Source: Timburyella sp030842085
GTDB taxonomy: Bacteria > Bacillota > Clostridia > Oscillospirales > Acutalibacteraceae
DNA: 15,521 bases
Assembly (NCBI GenBank): GCA_030842085.1
Contig: JAUUSE010000040.1
Coordinates: 1-15,521 of the forward strand
Direction: 5' to 3'
Shown piece after piece: positions 1-4,650 of the stretch. Both the position numbers and the translations under genes were made by a program. The notes beneath the pieces are model-generated. The model did not search any database, was not told the DNA's origin, and saw only the letters and a program-made list of their open reading frames with translations. Every line of letters begins with the position of its first letter. The stretch's first letter is position 1.

Positions 1-621
1 AGCGCCAGTTGCTCCGGTGTCGCCTTTGTCACCCTTTTCGCCCTTGGAGCCGACAAGAGACAGCAGCCATTCGCTTTCGGTGCCGGTATAGCCGTTTTCC
101 ACAGCTAAATCATAGGCCGACTGGCCGTCGTCGCCTTTACTTCCAGCGATCCCGACCAGAGAGGAAAGCCACTCATTTTCCGTGCCTTCATACCCGTTTT
201 TGACCGCAATTTCATAGGCCGACAGGCCGTCTTTGCCTGTCAGTGTGGTGAGCCAATCGGAAAGGGAACCGGTGTAACCGTTTTCCTGCGCCAGTTCAAA
301 AGCCGACTTGCCGTCCGCTCCCTTTGCGCCGTCCTTGCCGACAATAGCCGTCAGCCAGTCATCCAGCGTTCCGGTGTATCCATTTTCCACGGCCAATTCA
401 TACGCCGATTTGCCGGCCGCACCAGTCTTTCCCGTTTCGCCGGGTGCGCCAATCAAAGACCCAAGCCATTCTTCGATACTGCCGGTATAGCCATTCTCGA
501 CCGCCAATTCATACGCTGATTTTCCGACTTTTCCCTCGGGGCCGGTTTCACCAGCAAGGGACATCAGCCATTGTTCCAAATCGCCGGTATAACCGTTTTG
601 TACGGCCAGATCGTAGGCCGA
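1..621 (-). repeat. Six coding repeats of about 85-110 bp (SAYxLAxxNGYxG...WL plus Gly-X-Y linker)
   Basis: The repeats lie inside the partial collagen-like gene. Unit length varies because the Gly-X-Y linker varies, from almost nothing between units 4 and 5 (GKDG only) to GAPGETGKTGAAG between units 2 and 3. The Tyr, Asn-Gly-Tyr and Trp-Leu positions are invariant, while synonymous codons differ between units. This suggests old duplication and selection on the protein rather than very recent DNA amplification. Confidence 0.85.
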
Positions 622-780
622 CATACCTCCCGCCTGCGTGGACGCAGGGACGGCTCGGTCTGTCTTATGTACAATCAGCGCCGCCGCAAAAGCGATGGCG
701 ACAGTCAGCAACAGCGTCACAATGACCTTTACAGCTTTGGCAACCATTTTCTTCTTTTTTGCAGCTGGTACGTTTTCCAT
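1..780 (-). CDS. Partial collagen-like repeat surface protein (N-terminal 260 residues)
   Basis: The frame is open on the minus strand from an ATG at 780 to the window edge, so the C-terminus is missing. Residues 1-12 are Lys-rich and cytoplasmic-like. Residues 13-37 form one hydrophobic helix (signal anchor or uncleaved signal). Six imperfect repeats start at residues 54, 88, 125, 159, 187 and 221. Each reads SAY(D/E)LAV-NGYTG----WL-SL and is followed by short Gly-X-Y runs such as GETGPEG, GKDGAKGADG and GSKGEKGDKGDTGATG. Proteins with these repeats are annotated in Firmicutes as collagen-like or triple-helix-repeat proteins; their function is mostly unknown, and cell-surface display is inferred from the anchor. 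An AAGGAAG Shine-Dalgarno-like sequence (794-800) lies 13 nt before the ATG. No convincing leftward promoter lies directly upstream; the nearest strong promoter is in the invertible segment and faces away. Expression is therefore probably phase-variable. The repeat architecture is certain; the biological role is not. Confidence 0.85.
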   Translation of the reverse strand, partial: MENVPAAKKKKMVAKAVKVIVTLLLTVAIAFAAALIVHKTDRAVPASTQAGGMSAYDLAVQNGYTGDLEQWLMSLAGETGPEGKVGKSAYELAVENGYTGSIEEWLGSLIGAPGETGKTGAAGKSAYELAVENGYTGTLDDWLTAIVGKDGAKGADGKSAFELAQENGYTGSLSDWLTTLTGKDGLSAYEIAVKNGYEGTENEWLSSLVGIAGSKGDDGQSAYDLAVENGYTGTESEWLLSLVGSKGEKGDKGDTGATGA

Positions 781-817
781 TTCTTATTACCTACTTCCTT
801 ATATAATGCGATGCACA

Positions 818-835
818 ACATAAACGGCATTATGT
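818..835 (+). repeat. Inverted repeat A of a putative invertible promoter segment (IR-A)
   Basis: The sequence is ACATAAACGGCATTATGT. It matches the reverse complement of the site at 1080-1097 at 17 of 18 positions. Each site has half-site symmetry (ACATAA/TTATGT) around an asymmetric 6-bp centre (wCGGCA). That is the usual layout of a tyrosine-recombinase core site, where the asymmetric centre sets orientation. The two copies are inverted, which predicts inversion rather than excision. Confidence 0.75.
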
Positions 836-921
836 AATAAACGTAAGCTGAAATTTACTGTTTGAAAGTGCTGAACTTGCATAAGCCGCAAAACTTAATT
901 TAAAAATGAACGCAGAAAGCC

Positions 922-953
922 AAGCCTTTTCAAATTTTCTGTTGAAAAGGCTT
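922..953. other. 12-bp perfect hairpin inside the invertible segment
   Basis: Arms AAGCCTTTTCAA and TTGAAAAGGCTT pair perfectly around an 8-nt loop. Neither side is followed by a clean T-run, so this is at best a weak terminator. It lies upstream of the promoter in both orientations, so it could insulate the promoter from read-through of the recombinase transcript. Confidence 0.5.
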
Positions 954-1009
954 ATTCGTGCTGCTTGTTTTTGACAATATCCCGTAAAAATCATACTTTT
1001 CTTCGCAAA

Positions 1010-1035
1010 ATGGCTTGTAATTTCTCGCAAGCCAT
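1010..1035. promoter_or_regulatory. Operator-like dyad ATGGCTTG-N10-CAAGCCAT over the invertible promoter
   Basis: Perfect 8-bp arms at 1010-1017 and 1028-1035 overlap the -35 hexamer (1015-1020) and end on the extended -10 TG. Their centres are 18 bp apart, within two helical turns. A dimeric repressor bound here would block RNA polymerase. The regulator is unknown. Confidence 0.4.
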
Positions 1036-1043
1036 GATATAAT
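1015..1043 (+). promoter_or_regulatory. Sigma-A-type extended -10 promoter inside the invertible segment
   Basis: The -35 is TTGTAA (1015-1020), the spacer is exactly 17 bp, and the -10 is a consensus TATAAT (1038-1043) with the TGn extension (1035-1037). It reads rightward, away from the collagen-like gene. This is the best promoter match between the repeat-protein gene and the recombinase gene. A second, weaker TTGACA at 971-976 has only poor -10 partners. Confidence 0.75.
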
Positions 1044-1079
1044 AGCATCAATAAAATAGGTTTGGTATATCCATATACA

Positions 1080-1097
1080 ACATAATGCCGATTATGT
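1080..1097 (-). repeat. Inverted repeat B of a putative invertible promoter segment (IR-B)
   Basis: On the minus strand it reads ACATAATCGGCATTATGT, the partner of the site at 818-835. The only difference (A versus T) is at the edge of the 6-bp centre. It lies between the outward-facing promoter and the 3' end of the recombinase gene. Confidence 0.75.
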
Positions 1098-1101
1098 ACT
1101 C

Positions 1102-1125
1102 AGCCGCCGGTTCAGGCGGTTTTTT
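1102..1125 (+). terminator. Rho-independent terminator for the rightward (OFF-orientation) transcript
   Basis: The stem CCGCC (1104-1108) pairs with GGCGG (1115-1119) and can extend to 7 bp with one G-U pair. The loop is 6 nt, and a run of six T follows at 1120-1125. The T-run is on the plus strand only, so it stops the promoter at 1015-1043 about 60-75 nt after its start. This prevents antisense transcription into the recombinase gene. It touches the recombinase stop codon. Confidence 0.75.
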
Positions 1126-1970
1126 CATAATATCAGCCGCATATGTTCCATCCGTCTGCGGTGTTCATCACCAGTAGAAATGATATAAATTCTTGTGGTG
1201 TTGATACTGCTGTGACCGAGAATATCCGCCAATTTTGCGATGTCCTTTTCAATCCCGTAAAACACCCTTGCGAACAGATGCCGCAGATTATGCGGAAACA
1301 CCTTCTGCGGATTGACATTTGCCTGTTCACAAAGGCTTTTCATCTCCCGCCAGATATTTGTACGGCTCATTGGTCTGCCCGTGCGCGTGACAAAAATGGA
1401 ACCAGACTTTATCTCTTGCTCCGCCGCATAGCGGAGCAGTTTCTTTTGCAATTCTCTAACGATAAATACCGAACGTGTTTTGCCCTTGAGTGAAACGACC
1501 GCTTTACCGCATTTTACTGCTTCCACCGTGATATATTGGAGTTCGCTTACTCGGATACCTGTTCCGCAGATCGTCTGCAAAACGAGATTCAGCCTTTCAT
1601 TGCCTTTTTGCCTTGCGGTATTCACAAGCCGCATATACTCCGCTTTAGTCAGTTCCTTTTCTTCGGGACAGTAGATTTGCCGCTGGAGCTTGATGGATTT
1701 CACCTTGCAGTCCGTCCAGCCTAAAAATGAGAACAGGCTGTTGAGTGAAGCCAACATAGAGTTGATACTTCGCACGGCGTAATTTTCAAAAAGCAGTTTG
1801 TTCTTGTAGGCGATAACAGATTCCTTTGTAACTTCTGCACCGCCTAAATATGCGGCAAACATACGCACATCCCTCAAATATTTCTCGATTGTATTTTCAC
1901 TCTTTTCCTCCTCCCGCAAATATTTTTTGAAGCTTTGTATTGCTTCGCTTGTTAAAATTCGTCCTTTCAT
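1125..1970 (-). CDS. Tyrosine recombinase (phage integrase/XerC-D-like), 281 aa
   Basis: The protein has an N-terminal SAM-like core-binding domain (about residues 10-90) and a C-terminal catalytic domain. The catalytic set is visible: Arg140 (GTGIRVSEL), a beta-hairpin Lys at 162 or 164 (LKGKTRS), His227 and Arg230 (HNLRH), His253 (ILGHSS) and the nucleophile Tyr262 (TRIYI). No arm-binding domain typical of large phage integrases is apparent, and the length fits small stand-alone invertases/Xer-like enzymes. The start is the only in-frame ATG with an upstream AGAAAGG, about 14 nt away, which is a loose fit. The gene lies next to the inverted repeats and the switchable promoter, so its likely job is to invert that segment. 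Integration of a mobile element is the alternative. Confidence 0.85.
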   Translation of the reverse strand: MKGRILTSEAIQSFKKYLREEEKSENTIEKYLRDVRMFAAYLGGAEVTKESVIAYKNKLLFENYAVRSINSMLASLNSLFSFLGWTDCKVKSIKLQRQIYCPEEKELTKAEYMRLVNTARQKGNERLNLVLQTICGTGIRVSELQYITVEAVKCGKAVVSLKGKTRSVFIVRELQKKLLRYAAEQEIKSGSIFVTRTGRPMSRTNIWREMKSLCEQANVNPQKVFPHNLRHLFARVFYGIEKDIAKLADILGHSSINTTRIYIISTGDEHRRRMEHMRLIL

Positions 1971-2005
1971 CTTGGATCATCATACCTTTCTGAGCTTTTG
2001 TGTGG

Positions 2006-2129
2006 TTTTGGTCAAACAGCGTGCAGACCAAAATTTTGACTTGCTGATTGTCAAAAAATACAAAAGCGGCGTTTGAAAGGAATGCGGTGCATTTCTTTCA
2101 AACGATTACCCCCGGATATATTGTATCCG
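2006..2129. other. Cluster of four short inverted repeats upstream of the recombinase
   Basis: Four dyads follow one another: TTTTGGTC/GACCAAAA (2006-2033), TTTTGAC/GTCAAAA (2034-2056), a 16-bp arm pair CGTTTGAAAGGAATGC/GCATTTCTTTCAAACG with a 3-nt loop (2070-2104; one G-U pair) and CGGATA/TATCCG (2113-2129). They lie in the leader or promoter zone of the recombinase gene. They may be operators, RNA structures or recombinase-binding sites. No clear sigma-A promoter for the recombinase was found among them. The rest of 1971-2504 holds only the micro-ORF listed separately. Confidence 0.45.
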
Positions 2130-2269
2130 AAAAGTATGATACGGAAATTGTCTTTTCCTTCGGTTCTCCAATAGGTCGTTGTATGTTACCTTGGAAAAAA
2201 CGCTTTTGCAAGTCAAAATTTCATTTGAAAAAGGGAATATGGGAAGGACGAATATCTGACCTCATTTTT

Positions 2270-2368
2270 TCAATTTTGTCTGGACTTTTTCGCTGTTTTG
2301 TGATATCTGTTTGTATTGCCAAACGGCAGAAAGAGGTCGGAAATTATGGTATTTTCATACGGGTTCAC
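2270..2368 (-). CDS. Possible 32-aa micro-ORF or leader with a strong Shine-Dalgarno
   Basis: The minus strand has a near-perfect AGGAGGTG at 2366-2373. A GTG inside it opens a 32-codon frame (MNPYENTIISDLFLPFGNTN...) ending at 2270. The same Shine-Dalgarno is better spaced (about 9 nt) for an ATG at 2358, which encodes only MKIP before a stop at 2344. Such a site with a four-codon ORF could be a regulatory leader of the downstream recombinase or a relic of a deleted gene. TATAAT-like boxes occur just upstream but lack good -35 partners. I do not recognise either peptide. Confidence 0.25.
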   Translation of the reverse strand: MNPYENTIISDLFLPFGNTNRYHKTAKKSRQN

Positions 2369-2504
2369 CTCCTCCCGCTGCGGAATTATAGCTGTGGCAA
2401 GAAACCCACAGACTACGGCAGCACGGAGCCGGCGCCCTATTATTATAATGCAAAAGTGTTTCTTTTGAGTGGTATTTGCATCTCACTCTGTATGTACCAA
2501 GGGC

Positions 2505-2530
2505 AAAAAAATAAGAAGCCCGAAGGCTTC
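2505..2530 (-). terminator. Rho-independent terminator of the XRE regulator gene
   Basis: On the minus strand GAAGCC-TTCG-GGCTTC forms a tetraloop hairpin (2515-2530), followed by TTATTTTTTT. It begins a few bases after the TAA of the regulator gene. Confidence 0.85.
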
Positions 2531-2534
2531 CTAT

Positions 2535-2849
2535 TTATTCGCTGTCATGGCTCATAGCTTTGAGCATTTGAATGGCTGCAGATTTCTGGCTCGGAGTGAG
2601 ACAGACCCAACAATCAAACAGTTCCTTCATATCCGGGGTCAGTTCTACCGTATCGGTGTCAGCGAAGAACTGCGACATAGTGATGCCGAATCCTCTGCAT
2701 ATCGTCTCAAGGGTCGCAACGGAAGGAACTGTATTTCTTCTGAAGATGTTTCCGATAGTGGACTGTGCCAAACCGCACTCCTTTGAAAGTTTGTACTCCG
2801 TCCATCCGCGTTCCCGCAACAACTGCTGGAGACGAGCGTGCGTATCCAT
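2535..2849 (-). CDS. XRE/Cro-CI family helix-turn-helix transcriptional regulator, 104 aa
   Basis: Residues about 5-62 form a Cro/CI-type DNA-binding domain. The scaffold and recognition helices are around YKLSKECGLAQSTIGNIFRRN, followed by the typical SVATLETICRGFGITMSQFF. The C-terminal 40 residues are acidic and helical and may mediate dimerisation. The start is the ATG at 2849, preceded by GAAAGGTGG at good spacing. The gene has its own terminator and is divergent from the SLOG-protein operon, with 126 bp between the start codons. It is therefore probably a local repressor of itself and that operon. An ACATAC/GTATGT inverted repeat (2902-2931) spanning the -35 of the divergent promoter is a candidate operator. 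Confidence 0.85.
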   Translation of the reverse strand: MDTHARLQQLLRERGWTEYKLSKECGLAQSTIGNIFRRNTVPSVATLETICRGFGITMSQFFADTDTVELTPDMKELFDCWVCLTPSQKSAAIQMLKAMSHDSE

Positions 2850-2901
2850 AGCATCACCACCTTTCTCATATCTATTTTACTTCCAAGTTGAGTAATAAAA
2901 T

Positions 2902-2939
2902 ACATACGAGTTGAAACGAGAATAGGTATGTGGTATGAT
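2902..2939 (+). promoter_or_regulatory. Sigma-A promoter of the SLOG operon with a possible operator
   Basis: TTGAAA (2911-2916), a 17-bp spacer and TATGAT (2934-2939) with a TG extension at 2931-2932 make a strong promoter reading right. The predicted start near 2946 leaves a leader of about 30 nt before the ATG at 2976. It also rules out the upstream in-frame ATG at 2928 as the translation start. The ACATAC (2902-2907)/GTATGT (2926-2931) dyad brackets the -35 element. Confidence 0.7.
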
Positions 2940-2975
2940 GTAATGTTAGTAGAACAGAAATGCGGAGGGGCTGTT

Positions 2976-3464
2976 ATGACCGAAACTGAAAAGAGGATGC
3001 ACCGGGTGTGCTTTACGGGTCATCGCCCCGAAAAGCTGACACGCCATGAAAAGTCCATCAAAAAGGATCTGGAAAAAGAAATCCGCCAGGCGGTTGCTGA
3101 CGGACTGAATGTCTTTATTACGGGTATGGCAAGGGGCGTAGATATCTGGGTGGCACAAATCGTGCTGATGCTCCGTGACGAGGGCTACGATGTCAAACTG
3201 ATGTGTGCTTGCCCCTATGAGGGCTTTGAGCGCGGTTGGAGCCAAGAATGGCAGAAAGCATACCGAGAGATACTGGCGGCAGCAGACTTCGTGAAATATG
3301 TCTGTGAAGGCCACAGCCGAGCCTGTTTCCAAATCCGAAATGAATGGATGGTTAATCACTCTGCCAGAGTTATAGCCGTATTCAACGGAGAAAAAAGTGG
3401 AACTAAAAATACGATAGATTATGCAATGAAGGTCTGTGTACCTGTTGTCCGCATCGAGGGGTGA
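2976..3464 (+). CDS. YpsA/DUF1273-type SLOG family protein, 162 aa
   Basis: Hallmarks of the family are CFTGHRPEKL (Gly15-His16-Arg17-Pro18), ITGMARGVDIWVAQ (residues 48-61) and CACPYEGFERGW. These belong to a Rossmann-like SLOG fold that binds nucleotide-type ligands. The exact ligand and reaction are not established for most members. The protein is soluble, with no membrane segment or signal. The start at 2976 is chosen because GGAGGGG (2964-2970) lies 5 nt upstream and the promoter's predicted start site falls after the longer ORF's first ATG. Its stop is followed by the next gene after only 4 bp, so the two form one operon. Such genes are frequent in Firmicute accessory regions, and the divergent XRE gene fits that setting. 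Confidence 0.8.
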   Translation: MTETEKRMHRVCFTGHRPEKLTRHEKSIKKDLEKEIRQAVADGLNVFITGMARGVDIWVAQIVLMLRDEGYDVKLMCACPYEGFERGWSQEWQKAYREILAAADFVKYVCEGHSRACFQIRNEWMVNHSARVIAVFNGEKSGTKNTIDYAMKVCVPVVRIEG

Positions 3465-3468
3465 GCGT

Positions 3469-3903
3469 ATGAGCGTAGAAATCATCTATGAAAAGAAATA
3501 TCCTCGCATTGATCCAATGGAGGAAATGAAACAAATAGAACTGGAGATGGCTGACGAACCCGAAGAGCCGACTCCCTCGTTTGATGAGGTCATGGCAAAA
3601 ATACAAGCAAATACTGCCTATGTGTTAATGCCGGAGCGCATCAAGGCCAGTGAGAAATTTATCCAGACCGCCATAGAGGTTTCCGAACTCTACGAACTGG
3701 ATACAAAAATTGAGCGCCACCTGGATCACATCAGCGTGAATTACTCTTTTAACTGCTGTGGTGGTATGCGTGACATTAACCGCGTATTCGGTATGGCTGA
3801 CCAGTTTTCATTCTTTAAGGACATCTATGGATGGGACATCACGGTTTCTCTGGATTTCTACACCCATGCTGTGGTTCGGAATGGTAGGGTGGTCGCACCG
3901 TAA
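3469..3903 (+). CDS. Unrecognised soluble protein, 144 aa, co-transcribed with the SLOG protein
   Basis: The ATG at 3469 has GAGGGG (3456-3461) at 7-nt spacing, overlapping the SLOG stop, so translation is probably coupled. The first 45 residues are acidic and low in complexity (DPMEEMKQIELEMADEPEEP). The middle is helical, and the C-terminal half contains YSFNCCGGMRDINRVFGMADQFSFF and a beta-rich end (DITVSLDFYTHAVVRNGRVV). There are no transmembrane segments and no catalytic motif that I recognise. Position makes it a likely partner of the SLOG protein. I assign no function. Confidence 0.7.
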   Translation: MSVEIIYEKKYPRIDPMEEMKQIELEMADEPEEPTPSFDEVMAKIQANTAYVLMPERIKASEKFIQTAIEVSELYELDTKIERHLDHISVNYSFNCCGGMRDINRVFGMADQFSFFKDIYGWDITVSLDFYTHAVVRNGRVVAP

Positions 3904-3912
3904 GCGTTGCAC

Positions 3913-3967
3913 CTTTTAATTATTCCTCTGAACCCAATGCACACCCTCAAGACCTATAATTAAAAAG
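3913..3967. repeat. AT-rich inverted repeat after the SLOG operon
   Basis: CTTTTAATTAT (3913-3923) is the reverse complement of ATAATTAAAAAG (3956-3967) apart from one extra A. It lies 9 bp after the stop codon at 3903. The stem is too AT-rich for a good terminator. It could mark an element end or simply be a weak 3' structure. Confidence 0.35.
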
Positions 3968-3975
3968 TACATAGG

Positions 3976-4027
3976 CAAAAATGCAAAAAGGCTCTACGGC
4001 GACCATTTCTCGGTTACCGTAGAGCCT
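3976..4027 (-). terminator. Second leftward terminator downstream of tRNA-Leu
   Basis: AGGCTCTACGG (3989-3999) pairs perfectly with CCGTAGAGCCT (4017-4027), with an inner ACC/GGT pair. On the minus strand the stem is followed by TTTTTGCATTTTTG. It works for leftward transcription, and weakly if at all for the SLOG operon arriving from the left. Confidence 0.7.
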
Positions 4028-4074
4028 GCTTTCGTTAAAAGGTATATGAAAACCCTTGCAAATAGGGACTTTTG

Positions 4075-4131
4075 CAAAAAGAAACTGGACACCCGCTTCG
4101 ATACTCATTGTATCAAAACTGGTGTCCAGTT
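4075..4131 (-). terminator. First leftward terminator immediately after tRNA-Leu
   Basis: AACTGGACACC (4083-4093) pairs with GGTGTCCAGTT (4121-4131), and an inner GATAC/GTATC stem lies inside. The minus strand continues TTCTTTTTGC. It starts 1 nt after the encoded CCA of the tRNA. Both terminators share the tail motif CTTTTTGCA. Confidence 0.8.
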
Positions 4132-4132
4132 A

Positions 4133-4219
4133 TGGTGCGGATAAGAGGACTTGAACCTCCACCGAGTTGCCCCGACTAGAACCTGAATCTAGCGCGTCTG
4201 CCAATTCCGCCATACCCGC
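4133..4219 (-). tRNA. tRNA-Leu (anticodon CAG)
   Basis: The 87-nt gene includes an encoded CCA. The acceptor stem GCGGGTA/TATCCGC closes with one G-U pair. The D-arm contains AATTGGCAGACGC. The anticodon arm is CTAGA-TTCAGGT-TCTAG with anticodon CAG. A long class II variable arm (GGGGCAACTC) and the T-arm GGAGG-TTCAAGT-CCTCT follow. It is transcribed leftward, probably from the promoter at 4617-4645, and ends in two terminators. Confidence 0.97.
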
Positions 4220-4361
4220 ATATATTAAATTTGTAACTTACCAGCTTATACATCACGCAAGATAAAGTGAGCAGCCGCGCCCGCGATACTCTTGCGGTGC
4301 CCGGCTCTGTCTTCGGCTTAACCGCCTTGACAATTGCCGACCGCTGCGCCTTTGCCGCCTC
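4198..4361. repeat. 164-bp direct repeat, copy 1 (tRNA 5' end plus upstream GC-rich block)
   Basis: Identical to 4398-4561 except at one base (C at 4251, T at 4451), with a period of exactly 200 bp. It contains the first 22 nt of tRNA-Leu, an AT-rich stretch (4220-4250) and a markedly GC-rich block (about 4268-4361). No convincing protein is encoded in it on either strand. Confidence 0.95.
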
Positions 4362-4397
4362 GCTTCATCTGCCGCAGGCAGCGCTCCGGCTGCAAAG

Positions 4398-4419
4398 CTG
4401 CCAATTCCGCCATACCCGC
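4398..4419 (-). pseudogene. Truncated tRNA-Leu: 5' 22 nt only
   Basis: The bases match the acceptor 5' strand and start of the D-arm of the intact tRNA at 4133-4219, then diverge into unrelated spacer sequence. It cannot fold as a tRNA. It is the remnant of a tandem tRNA unit or a by-product of the 200-bp duplication. Confidence 0.85.
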
Positions 4420-4561
4420 ATATATTAAATTTGTAACTTACCAGCTTATATATCACGCAAGATAAAGTGAGCAGCCGCGCCCGCGATACTCTTGCGGTGC
4501 CCGGCTCTGTCTTCGGCTTAACCGCCTTGACAATTGCCGACCGCTGCGCCTTTGCCGCCTC
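4398..4561. repeat. 164-bp direct repeat, copy 2
   Basis: Second copy of the block at 4198-4361. It is separated from copy 1 by a unique 36-nt spacer (4362-4397) that contains a GCAGC/GCTGC hairpin. Such similarity means recent duplication or ongoing homogenisation. Confidence 0.95.
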
Positions 4562-4616
4562 TATTCTCTGCTATATATAAGCTTACCAAGAAAGGCTTCA
4601 TTAATGAGCAAATCAT

Positions 4617-4645
4617 ATTATATATGATTTTTCCTTTAAAGTCAA
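4617..4645 (-). promoter_or_regulatory. Strong leftward sigma-A promoter upstream of the duplicated tRNA-Leu region
   Basis: TTGACT (minus strand, 4640-4645), a 17-bp spacer and a consensus TATAAT (4617-4622). Predicted start near 4610, about 390 nt before the mature tRNA 5' end. A palindrome AAATCATA/TATGATTT (4610-4630) overlaps the -10. It sits directly after the addA stop codon. No addA terminator is evident, so addBA transcripts may also run into the tRNA. Confidence 0.75.
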
Positions 4646-4650
4646 CAGAA

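Larger units (their letters stand above)
818..1097. other. Putative invertible DNA segment carrying a promoter (phase-variation switch)
   Basis: This 280-bp segment is bounded by IR-A and IR-B and sits between a tyrosine recombinase gene and the silent side of the collagen-like gene. It contains a strong rightward promoter, an operator-like dyad and a 12-bp-stem hairpin, but no credible gene. If inverted, the -10 element would fall at 872-877 facing left, with a transcript start near 865 and an 85-nt leader to the ATG at 780. In the orientation read here the promoter faces away, so the gene should be OFF. Similar layouts are known for recombinase-controlled surface antigens such as cwpV of Clostridioides difficile. 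Inversion itself has not been observed here. Confidence 0.7.

Noticed and set aside
1..621. Periodic repeats considered as a CRISPR array
   Set aside because: The units are translated in one continuous frame with conserved residues and synonymous changes, and there are no constant short repeats separated by unique spacers.
971..999. Second promoter with a perfect TTGACA in the invertible segment
   Set aside because: The possible -10 boxes (CATACT at 15 bp, TACTTT at 17 bp) are poor; the promoter at 1015-1043 is much better.
830..1051. 73-aa minus-strand ORF inside the invertible segment
   Set aside because: It starts at a TTG without a Shine-Dalgarno, has no recognisable motif, and overlaps the promoter, the hairpin and IR-A.
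1125..1970. Recombinase considered only as the integrase of a mobile element at tRNA-Leu
   Set aside because: It lies over 2 kb from the tRNA with no attachment duplication visible, whereas matched inverted sites lie directly beside it. Kept as an alternative only.
2048..2557. 169-aa plus-strand ORF
   Set aside because: It has no ribosome-binding site, odd composition, runs across the dyad cluster and the opposing terminator, and overlaps the end of the XRE gene.
4253..4456. 67-aa Arg-rich minus-strand ORF
   Set aside because: It covers the direct-repeat spacer and the tRNA fragment, has no Shine-Dalgarno and low-complexity content; it is an effect of GC-rich DNA.
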